This document shows, piece by piece, positions 1 through 6,080 of a stretch of DNA of 7,437 nt. A program made the position numbers and the translations under genes. Origin of the DNA: Dehalococcoidales bacterium (GTDB taxonomy: Bacteria; Chloroflexota; Dehalococcoidia; Dehalococcoidales; RBG-16-60-22); the NCBI GenBank assembly GCA_023135135.1, contig JAGLTT010000035.1, forward strand, positions 1-7,437, in the 5' to 3' direction. Under the pieces are notes generated by a model. The model did not search any database. It saw nothing but the letters and a program-made list of their open reading frames with translations, and was not told where the DNA came from. The number at the start of each line of letters is the position of its first letter. Position 1 is the stretch's first letter.

Positions 1-1335
1 GCCGCCGTAGATGCGGCCAAAGCGGCCTTTCCCGACTGGCGGAGGACAACCCCGGTAGCCAGAGCGAGATATCTCTACCGATTGAAAGAGCTGCTGGAAG
101 AGAATTTTGAGGAAGTAAGCCGGATTCAGACGCAGGAACACGGCAAGACCATTGATGAATCAAGGGGCGAGACCCGGCGCGGCATCGAAAACGTGGAGGT
201 TGCCTGCGGCATCCCTACGTTGATGCAGGGGTATTATTCGGAGGATATTGCTTACGGCATTGACGAGTGGGTAATTCCTACACCCCTGGGAGTTTTCGGC
301 ATTATAGGTCCCTTTAACTTCCCGTTCATGATTCCGCTGTGGTCGGCGCCGTACGCCGTAGCTACCGGGAACTGCGTAATCATAAAACCCTCCAGCGAAG
401 TTCCCAACAGTCAAACCAGGCTCACGGAACTGGCGGAAGAAGCCGGGTTCCCGCCGGGGGTATGGAACATGGTGCACGGCGGCAGAAGCGTGGTGAACAG
501 CATGCTGGAGCACCCGGACATTGTCGGCATAACATTTGTCGGCTCCACCCCCACCGGAAGAGACGTCATTTATAAGAGATGCGGTGAGACGGGCAAAAGG
601 GTTATCGCTCAATGTGGCGCCAAGAACTTCATGACCATCATGCCCGACTGCGATGTAGATAGGACCTCAGCGGCCATGATGACCTCGTTTTTCGGCAATG
701 CCGGGCAGCGGTGCTTATCGGCTGCCAATGCCGTCATTGTCGGTGAAGACGATGCATTCTACAAGAATTTTGTGGACAGGGTTATCGAGCAAATCAAGAG
801 CATAAAGATAGGTTACGGACTAGATGAGTCAGTGCAAATGGGGCCGGTACGCGACAAAGAGAAGAAAAATAGCATTATAAGCTATATAGAGAGCGGTATA
901 AAACAGGGTGCGAAACTAATTCTCGACGGCAGAAAAAACTTCAGTATTGCAGGCGGCTATCCGGACACGTGTTTTCTCGGCCCGACTGTCTTCGAAAACG
1001 TCACACCGGATATGAGAATAGGTTCCGAAGAAATTTTTGGCCCTGTAATGAGTGTCATGCGGGTGAAAGACCTTGATGAGGCGATAGAAATTACCAATGC
1101 CAATGCGTTCGGCAACGGCAACTCTATCTTTACGTCTAGCGGCAAGAGCGCCCGTGAGTTTCAGTACAACGTTACCAGCGGCAACGTGGGCATAAATATC
1201 GGTATCGTCGCCCCTATGGCCTTCTTCCCCTTTAGCGGCATGAAGGACTCGTTCTACGGTGTATTGCACACGCAGGGCAGGGAGGCGGTCCGTTTCTTTA
1301 CGGAGAGCAAGGTTGTTATTCAAAGGTGGTTTTAA
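1..1335 (+). CDS. mmsA: CoA-acylating methylmalonate/malonate-semialdehyde dehydrogenase family protein (5' end outside window)
   Basis: This is an aldehyde dehydrogenase of the methylmalonate-semialdehyde dehydrogenase (MmsA/IolA) group, which oxidises a carboxylate-bearing semialdehyde to an acyl-CoA with NAD+ in the cytoplasm. The reading frame is open from base 1. The first 27 codons already match the family (AAFPDWRRTTPVARARYLY), so the TTG at 82 is not the start. About 40-55 residues are missing from a protein normally near 490-500. In window residue numbers, the Rossmann-side motif GPFNFPFMIPLW follows about residue 102, and GQRC places the catalytic cysteine at residue 238. EIFGPV and the family-typical PMAFFPFSG lie near the C-terminus. 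The usual ELGGK general-base glutamate is replaced (AQCGAKN), as in CoA-dependent members. Arg60 in RGIENVE and the Arg before the catalytic Cys match the two arginines known to bind the substrate carboxylate. The exact substrate is open: methylmalonate, malonate or succinate semialdehyde. A ferritin-like gene follows after 19 bases. Confidence 0.9.
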   Translation, partial: AAVDAAKAAFPDWRRTTPVARARYLYRLKELLEENFEEVSRIQTQEHGKTIDESRGETRRGIENVEVACGIPTLMQGYYSEDIAYGIDEWVIPTPLGVFGIIGPFNFPFMIPLWSAPYAVATGNCVIIKPSSEVPNSQTRLTELAEEAGFPPGVWNMVHGGRSVVNSMLEHPDIVGITFVGSTPTGRDVIYKRCGETGKRVIAQCGAKNFMTIMPDCDVDRTSAAMMTSFFGNAGQRCLSAANAVIVGEDDAFYKNFVDRVIEQIKSIKIGYGLDESVQMGPVRDKEKKNSIISYIESGIKQGAKLILDGRKNFSIAGGYPDTCFLGPTVFENVTPDMRIGSEEIFGPVMSVMRVKDLDEAIEITNANAFGNGNSIFTSSGKSAREFQYNVTSGNVGINIGIVAPMAFFPFSGMKDSFYGVLHTQGREAVRFFTESKVVIQRWF

Positions 1336-1354
1336 TAACGGGGGTTAACTATAA

Positions 1355-1792
1355 ATGATACTACATACAGCTTCCGAGGGCATCAGCTTCTCCAAGAAAC
1401 TCGAAAATGACTCGGCGGAATTCTACGAGAATCTGGCTCAGCAGAACGCCGAAGATGCCGAGACTTTGCTCTCTTATGCTAAAGAAAATAAGAAAAACAT
1501 AGTGCAGATTGAGAGAGCCTACTACGGAGTTATCACCGATGCCATCGAGGGCTGTTTTGCTTTTAACATTAACCCGGACGAATACTCCCTGAAAACGGCG
1601 GTAAAAGACGGGGCGGACTACGCCGATGCTTTGAAACAGGCTGTGGAGATAGAAAAGACAATTATCAAGTTCTATACGGATGCCGCCGAACAATCAAGGT
1701 CTCTGATGGCGGATGTTCCCAGGGCTTTTACACTGGTAGCCAGGAAAAGGGCAAGCCGACTGGAAAAACTGGACTCGCTTCTCAAGCGCTAA
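1355..1792 (+). CDS. Small ferritin/rubrerythrin-like four-helix protein with degenerate metal site
   Basis: This 145-residue soluble protein is predicted to be almost wholly helical. Its layout resembles the ferritin-like/rubrerythrin fold: helix 1 with AEFYENLA (Glu22), helix 2 around YAKENKKN (41-48), helix 3 with AVEIEKTIIKFY (96-107), and helix 4 with RAFTLVARKRASRLEKL (123-139). In rubrerythrins helices 2 and 4 carry ExxH-type pairs that bind di-iron. Here the corresponding positions read ENKKN and RKRASR, so both histidines and the helix-4 glutamate appear to be missing. Only Glu22, Glu44 and Glu98/Glu100 remain as possible ligands. There is no rubredoxin domain, signal peptide or membrane segment. 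The ATG is preceded by a G-run about 10 bases upstream, a weak Shine-Dalgarno site. It lies 19 bases after the aldehyde dehydrogenase stop, so co-transcription is likely. The function is unknown. A non-catalytic or partner-binding relative of the ferritin fold is the most cautious reading. Confidence 0.72.
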   Translation: MILHTASEGISFSKKLENDSAEFYENLAQQNAEDAETLLSYAKENKKNIVQIERAYYGVITDAIEGCFAFNINPDEYSLKTAVKDGADYADALKQAVEIEKTIIKFYTDAAEQSRSLMADVPRAFTLVARKRASRLEKLDSLLKR

Positions 1793-1803
1793 CAGAAGCC
1801 GGA

Positions 1804-2379
1804 TTACTTATCTTGGCTGTCCAGGCCGTCCCACCTTTTGAAGAGCTCGTGCTTGATATCGAATATGTCCAGGACCTTACCTACGGTATGGTCAATCAGG
1901 TCCCGGATTGTTTCTGGTTTATGATAAAAGGCGGGAATCGGCGGAAAAACGATAGCACCCATCTCCGTCAGCTTTACCATGTTTCTCAGGTGACCCAGGT
2001 GAAGCGGGGTCTCTCTCGCCAGTAAGACCAGCCTCTTTCTCTCCTTAAGGGCTGTATCGGCGGCGCGGGTAATCAGGTTATCCGTGTATGAGTTCGCCAG
2101 TGCCGAAAGGGTCTTCATGCTGCAGGGAGCAATCACCATTCCGTCCCTCTTAAACGAGCCGCTGGCAAGCCTGGCCCCGATATCGTTAATGTCATAGCAG
2201 ACATCCGCCAGCGCTCTTACCTGCTCCAGCGACCAATCGGTCTCATGCCTTATAATTTCTTCACCGACTTCAGAAATGATAAGGTGTGTTTCCACTTCTT
2301 TATTGTCCGACAGTACTTCAAGCAGCCGTATACCGTATATCACCCCGGAAGCTCCGGTTATTCCGATAATTAGTATCAT
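1804..2379 (-). CDS. ubiX: UbiX-type flavin prenyltransferase (prenylated-FMN synthase)
   Basis: UbiX joins dimethylallyl phosphate to reduced FMN to make prenylated FMN, the cofactor of UbiD-type decarboxylases. The 191-residue length is typical and the signature blocks are present in order: GITGASG (6-12) at the N-terminal FMN-binding loop; a conserved Ser36 (LIISEVGEE); ASGSF (72-76); PCSMKTLSALA (85-95); DNLITRAADTALKERKRLVL (100-119); ARETPLH (121-127); and HLRNM (130-134). FYHKPETIRDLIDH (151-164) ends in the usual C-terminal helix. No membrane segments or signal peptide are seen. The start is supported by GGAG at 2388-2391, eight bases before the ATG. The gene lies 46 bases after the AthL-like gene on the same strand, with no terminator between, so the two are probably one transcript. 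No ubiD partner is visible in the window. It may lie nearby, or this UbiX may serve a distant decarboxylase acting on a phenolic acid. Family assignment is firm; the partner is inference. Confidence 0.93.
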   Translation of the reverse strand: MILIIGITGASGVIYGIRLLEVLSDNKEVETHLIISEVGEEIIRHETDWSLEQVRALADVCYDINDIGARLASGSFKRDGMVIAPCSMKTLSALANSYTDNLITRAADTALKERKRLVLLARETPLHLGHLRNMVKLTEMGAIVFPPIPAFYHKPETIRDLIDHTVGKVLDIFDIKHELFKRWDGLDSQDK

Positions 2380-2425
2380 TATGCCTGCTCCACTGGAATT
2401 ACTCAGGGCAACGAGCGGAGGCTTT

Positions 2426-5068
2426 TTAAGCCATGACTCGCTCTATAAGTTGCCCGGTAGCCTTATCGTATGGCCTGTTGAAGGCTTCGGGGTACTGCCT
2501 CCTCATTTCGTCCAGGTCGACGGTCTCTACTTCCACCAGGTAGCCGCTGGTAGCCATTCCGGCGCAATTTTTAGAAGTAACGCTGTGCGGCGAAATGGTA
2601 TTGATGGCGCCTCCCCTGTCAAGCTCACCGACTACTATCGGGTCGTACCTGGCCCCATGGTCTACGTAAACGGTGCCGGGCATGATTCTCTCCGTCACGT
2701 AAGCGCCCACGAGAACGCCACCCCTCTCGTTGAATACGTTAACCACGTCTCCGTGGGCGATACCCCTCTCTTCAGCATCCGTCGGGTGAATCCAGATGGG
2801 CTCGTAGTGGTATCCGTCCGCCCCGATGACCTTACAGGTTTCGATTTCATGGAACCAGCTGATATCATCGAGGTTGGCATGCACCCGCCAGCGGCCATGG
2901 TTGGACATTAAGAGCAGCGGATAATCCTTGGCTCTTACGCTGGAAATAGCCTCATCGTGGCCCGAACCCTTTTCAATCCAGTGGGGAACCGGCGGTCTTT
3001 CGTCGTCATCGGGGAAGTGCTTCGCCAGAGTCTCCGAATAATACTCCAGCTTCCCGCTGGGCGTACTCAGGGGATTTTTCTCCGGGTCTTTAGCGAAACC
3101 GCTCATGCCGACCTCTTTTTTCTTCCAGTCGGGGTCGGTGGGCACTACATAATAGCCTTTCTCCTTGAGCTCCTCGAAGCTGACCATCGGGGGCAACTCC
3201 GAATTATCGAAGCCGAATTTAATCCATTCCTTGAAAGAGCGGCCATGGGAGTACTCCTTTAGTAAACCCATTTTTTCGGCAATCATGCAGACTACCTCGT
3301 AGTCGGTCTTGGACTCCCCCCTGGGCTCGATGCACTGCTCTTCGTACATGGCCGTATTAAACTGGCCGCTAAAGGTATCGGTGGAGATGTCCTCCTCCTC
3401 GAACTTGGTATTGACGGGCAGGAGGATATCGGCGAAGAGGCAGTCGTTCTCCATCCAGGGGTGCTGCACCAGGAAGAACTCGATTTTGGGGCTCTGGTAA
3501 GCTCTGACGGTGCTGTTGCTGTCGTTCCAGCAGGTCAGCAAACAGGGTGTATCGGACCATATCATGTGTATTTCAGCACAACCGTCGGCCGGGTATTTAT
3601 ATTGCACGAACTGGTCTTCACGCGGGAAGCCGGCGCTGGTCGTGCCGTACCAGGTGAGAGGGGGATTCAAAATGGCATCGTGAATAAGCGTCTTGGGTAT
3701 AAACTGGTCCGGCCAGTGGCGGTCGAGTGTCTCGCCGTCTATAACCATTCCACGCTTCACCGCATTACTGAGCACTCGTTGCCCCCGCCCGGCGGCGTTG
3801 ACATCCGGCTGCTCGATGGAGTGAGGCATAGGCATCCATCCCTTATCGAAGAACAGGCCCCATTCAATCATCTTGATATAGTGGGAGCCGGGTTTGCCCA
3901 GTCCCTGCATACCCAGCAGGCAGACCTCAATCCTGGCGGGCTCCGTGGCGTAAGGTCCCCTGATGGAAGAACCGCCGTTACCGTGGGCTATCGAAGTCTT
4001 TTTCGAGGCCCACTCCCGGGCAAGCGCCTTGGTGATGCGTGAAGGGACGCCGCATTTTTCCTCAGCCCATTTGGGGGTCTTGGGCACACCGTCTTCCTTG
4101 CCCATGACATAATCTTCGAACTTTTCAAATCCGACGGAATGGGTCGCCACGTACTCTTTATCATAAGTACCTTCGGTAAGCCAGACATGGGCGATAGCCA
4201 GCCGCATGGCGGCATCGGTATTGGGACGGATGGGTATCCATTTATCGGCGTGGACCGCCGCTGCGTAATTAAGGTCGGGACAAATAAATACCTGCTTGAT
4301 GCCCAGTTCGGTAAACCAGTAAGATAACCGGCTCGGCAGCTGACCCTGCCAGCCCCAGGGGGTGGTTTCCAAATCGCAGCCCCAGTGCAGCAAAAGCTCG
4401 GAGTAGTCCGCGATATCCGGGATTACATTGGTTAAAGGATACTGTTGTCCCAGGTTTTCACATCCCCAGACATGCTTGGCGCCCCAGTACCAACCCTCCC
4501 AGCTGTCCGTGTTCCTCATCTGCACGGTATGGCCTCCGAGAAGGTCCAGCAATGCCCTCTGGCAGCCGTGGGCGGCATGCACGGTCTTCGTTTCCCCATG
4601 GCCATCCGCCTGGGCAAGTACGGTGGTAGGGCCGTATTTCTTGATAACCCTCTTCAGCTCGCTGGTAATGATGTCCAGGGCTTCGTCCCAGGAAATCCTG
4701 ACATAGCCGCTCTTGCCCCGGTTCTGCGTATTTCTTTCTCCGTTGGGGTCCCAGTCGACTCTCTTTAGCGGATATAGAATCCTGTTGGGGGACATAGCCC
4801 GCTTCTTATAGGCCAGGCTGAAAGGCCCTATCAGCGATTTCATGCTGGGCTCGAAGACCTGACCGCGTGCCTCCATCTTCCACGGATTGAATTCTTCGGG
4901 TTTATATTTCCAGTCGTAGTGCAGCGGTCTAATCCTGACGATTTTCCCGTCTTTAACATCAACAACGGAGGAATTCGCATCCCCCGATATTGAGCAGAAA
5001 CCAAGCCCTTTACAGACGCTTTTTTCACCTTTGGCTGCTTTTCCGGGGTTACTATTATTCGGTACCAT
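2426..5068 (-). CDS. Molybdopterin hydroxytransferase, large subunit of the pyrogallol-phloroglucinol transhydroxylase (AthL) type
   Basis: This 880-residue enzyme is of the DMSO-reductase superfamily (bis-molybdopterin guanine dinucleotide, Mo or W). Length and motifs match the AthL large subunit of Pelobacter transhydroxylase, which moves a hydroxyl group to turn pyrogallol into phloroglucinol. SYVRISWDEA-type sequence (about 121-130) opens the core. TDSWEGWYWG (187-196) contains the Asp-Ser pair corresponding to the AthL metal-ligand Ser and catalytic Asp, here Asp188/Ser189. His157 in DGHGETK could be the catalytic His. PDLNYAAAVHADKW, the TYDKEYVATH block (301-310), MQGLGKPGS (387-395), the C-terminal cap VNVFNERGGV and KNCAGMA (833-838) are also present. 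Only Cys19 and Cys25 occur at the N-terminus, too few for the usual [4Fe-4S] motif. There is no Tat signal, so it is cytoplasmic. GGAGG at 5073-5077 supports the ATG. The iron-sulfur small subunit (AthS) is absent on both sides. Substrate is unknown; a phenol/catechol transhydroxylase, dehydroxylase or hydratase is possible. Confidence 0.88.
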   Translation of the reverse strand: MVPNNSNPGKAAKGEKSVCKGLGFCSISGDANSSVVDVKDGKIVRIRPLHYDWKYKPEEFNPWKMEARGQVFEPSMKSLIGPFSLAYKKRAMSPNRILYPLKRVDWDPNGERNTQNRGKSGYVRISWDEALDIITSELKRVIKKYGPTTVLAQADGHGETKTVHAAHGCQRALLDLLGGHTVQMRNTDSWEGWYWGAKHVWGCENLGQQYPLTNVIPDIADYSELLLHWGCDLETTPWGWQGQLPSRLSYWFTELGIKQVFICPDLNYAAAVHADKWIPIRPNTDAAMRLAIAHVWLTEGTYDKEYVATHSVGFEKFEDYVMGKEDGVPKTPKWAEEKCGVPSRITKALAREWASKKTSIAHGNGGSSIRGPYATEPARIEVCLLGMQGLGKPGSHYIKMIEWGLFFDKGWMPMPHSIEQPDVNAAGRGQRVLSNAVKRGMVIDGETLDRHWPDQFIPKTLIHDAILNPPLTWYGTTSAGFPREDQFVQYKYPADGCAEIHMIWSDTPCLLTCWNDSNSTVRAYQSPKIEFFLVQHPWMENDCLFADILLPVNTKFEEEDISTDTFSGQFNTAMYEEQCIEPRGESKTDYEVVCMIAEKMGLLKEYSHGRSFKEWIKFGFDNSELPPMVSFEELKEKGYYVVPTDPDWKKKEVGMSGFAKDPEKNPLSTPSGKLEYYSETLAKHFPDDDERPPVPHWIEKGSGHDEAISSVRAKDYPLLLMSNHGRWRVHANLDDISWFHEIETCKVIGADGYHYEPIWIHPTDAEERGIAHGDVVNVFNERGGVLVGAYVTERIMPGTVYVDHGARYDPIVVGELDRGGAINTISPHSVTSKNCAGMATSGYLVEVETVDLDEMRRQYPEAFNRPYDKATGQLIERVMA

Positions 5069-5103
5069 TTTGCCTCCGCAGGTTTAGAATTTGCTTTATA
5101 TTA

Positions 5104-5141
5104 TCATAATCGGGTGCCAGTTTGCACCGATTCATAATCGG
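5104..5141. promoter_or_regulatory. Overlapping inverted repeats built on AATCGG at the predicted transcription start
   Basis: CCGATT-cat-AATCGG (5127-5141) is a perfect 6-3-6 inverted repeat sitting on the predicted start site near 5138. It shares its CCGATT arm with a second inverted repeat, AATCGG(g)TGC-cagttt-GCACCGATT (5108-5132), which has nine paired bases with one bulged G. The ten-base TCATAATCGG also occurs as a direct repeat at 5104-5113 and 5132-5141. The set could be a cooperative repressor operator. Because it would lie in the mRNA leader, it could also be a 5' hairpin controlling stability or translation. Confidence 0.5.
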
Positions 5142-5144
5142 TCA

Positions 5145-5173
5145 GTTATAATTCTTAAGCTGAAGACTGTCAG
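5145..5173 (-). promoter_or_regulatory. Predicted sigma70-type promoter for the AthL-like/ubiX pair
   Basis: On the - strand, CTGACA (5173-5168; one mismatch to TTGACA) is followed by exactly 17 bases and TATAAC (5150-5145; one mismatch to TATAAT). The -35 box begins 4 bases after the alpha/beta hydrolase stop codon. The predicted transcript would start near 5138 and have a leader of about 70 bases before the ATG at 5068. This gives the AthL-like gene its own promoter inside an otherwise co-directional gene run. A second AT-rich block with TATGAT (5108-5103) lacks a good -35 element. Confidence 0.55.
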
Positions 5174-5176
5174 TCT
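5164..5176. promoter_or_regulatory. Perfect 13-base palindrome over the -35 box, possible operator
   Basis: AGACTGTCAGTCT is a perfect inverted repeat (six-base arms around a central T) that covers the whole predicted -35 element at 5168-5173. A regulator binding here would be placed to block or recruit RNA polymerase. It is not followed by a T run in either direction, so it is not a terminator. Confidence 0.45.
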
Positions 5177-5177
5177 C

Positions 5178-6038
5178 TTATCCTACGGTTATTTCTCCCG
5201 CTACCGGTTTGCCCGCCTCTACCGCCTCAAGAAACTCGATAACAGCCTGATTAAACAAGTCGGGGCGCCAACGCGCTGTTTCATGAACAGAGCCCTTTAT
5301 CACCACGTAGCGCGAGCCCTTGATGTGCTCGTGTAATGTCCTGGTACCCGTTACCACCATGGGCAGGTCGTCGCTGCCGACAGTAATCAGGGTGGGCACG
5401 TTGATACCGTCGGCGGCCTGACGCTGCCATTCGGCTTCCCAGGGCGAGGCCCGACCGGCGCTGATATACCCGTTGACCGGGAACCTGGCCATTCTTTCGA
5501 CGTATTGCTCCCGGAGGGTTTCATCGTCGGGCACGGGAGGGAAAGCGGATCCGGTGGCAAGCTGGCGCCGGGCAAAATCGGCCATGCCTCTTTCCCGGGC
5601 ATACTTTTCACCCTTTGCCCGCCCCTCGACCATGGCGGCCTGCATAGCGGGGTCGGCAGGCGGCTGGAAGCCGCCGTGAATATCAAAAATAAGCAGGGCT
5701 TTCACCATCTCGGGGTGGCGGCCGGCGTAACCCAGCGATATGGCGCCGCCGAGAGAAAGGCCGCCGACATAGGCTTGAGTTACCCCCAGGTGTTCCAGCA
5801 GTTGATGCAGGTCTTCCACGAGGATATCCAGAGTGTAATTTTCCTCGCCGGCCGGTGCCGAGGACAAGCCGTGGCCGCGGACATCATAAGCTATAACCTG
5901 GTATTCAGGCGGCAGGCTTTGAATCAGGTTCGCCCAGAACTCCAGGCTGGCTGAGAACGGGTGGCTCAAGACCAGGGGGAAGCCCTCTCCGTATACCCTG
6001 TAATTTATGTTGATATCACCGACTGTGCAAACAGGCAT
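5178..6038 (-). CDS. Alpha/beta-fold hydrolase
   Basis: This cytoplasmic serine hydrolase of the alpha/beta superfamily is about 286 residues long and resembles the enol-lactonase/C-C-bond hydrolase/esterase branch. The pieces of the active site are all visible (numbering from the ATG used here): SHPFSAS (25-31) with the HP oxyanion turn, YDVRGHGLS (51-59), the nucleophile elbow GLSLGG with Ser95, VGSDDLP supplying the acid (Asp223 or Asp224), and GSVHETARWRPDLF with His252. A cap domain occupies about residues 127-207. I start it at the ATG ending at 6036, because MPVCTVGDININYRV is a normal family start and GAGGT lies 9 bases upstream. An in-frame TTG at 6062 would add eight residues with a weak ribosome site. 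It follows the iron alcohol dehydrogenase by 42 bases and precedes the AthL-like gene. Hydrolysis of a ring-opened or lactone intermediate would fit but cannot be read from the sequence. Confidence 0.87.
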   Translation of the reverse strand: MPVCTVGDININYRVYGEGFPLVLSHPFSASLEFWANLIQSLPPEYQVIAYDVRGHGLSSAPAGEENYTLDILVEDLHQLLEHLGVTQAYVGGLSLGGAISLGYAGRHPEMVKALLIFDIHGGFQPPADPAMQAAMVEGRAKGEKYARERGMADFARRQLATGSAFPPVPDDETLREQYVERMARFPVNGYISAGRASPWEAEWQRQAADGINVPTLITVGSDDLPMVVTGTRTLHEHIKGSRYVVIKGSVHETARWRPDLFNQAVIEFLEAVEAGKPVAGEITVG

Positions 6039-6047
6039 ATTTACCGT

Positions 6048-6052
6048 ACCTC
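6048..6052 (-). promoter_or_regulatory. Ribosome binding site for the alpha/beta hydrolase
   Basis: GAGGT on the - strand lies 9 bases before the ATG at 6038-6036. The alternative TTG at 6062 has only a weak ACGGA upstream. This favours the shorter protein. Confidence 0.55.
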
Positions 6053-6080
6053 GTTTGTTCAATTTTCCGTATGCAGGCTG

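Noticed and set aside
160..612. - strand open frame inside the aldehyde dehydrogenase
   Set aside because: Antisense shadow of a clear enzyme gene. The translation has no domain features.
82..1335. TTG at 82 as the true start of the aldehyde dehydrogenase
   Set aside because: Family-like coding sequence continues in frame to base 1, so the gene is cut by the window edge.
2420..2432. GGCTT-TTT-AAGCC hairpin at the AthL-like stop codon as a terminator
   Set aside because: Only five pairs with a three-base loop and no U run after it in the - strand transcript. ubiX follows within 46 bases, so read-through is expected.
2276..2911. Long + strand open frame (211 codons) across the ubiX/AthL boundary
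   Set aside because: It is antisense to two well-supported genes, and its translation shows no recognisable motif or ribosome site. It is a by-product of codon bias in the AthL-like gene.
3461..4042. + strand open frame of 193 codons
   Set aside because: It lies wholly antisense to the AthL-like gene, with low-complexity Arg/Gly/Pro-rich translation and no family resemblance.
2434..5050. Tat-exported respiratory DMSO/TMAO-reductase or [4Fe-4S] catechol dehydroxylase for the molybdoenzyme
   Set aside because: No twin-arginine signal, no N-terminal four-cysteine cluster motif, no membrane anchor or ferredoxin subunit nearby, and better motif agreement with AthL.
5505..5954. + strand open frame antisense to the alpha/beta hydrolase
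   Set aside because: The hydrolase on the other strand has a complete catalytic triad. This frame has no start context or motif.
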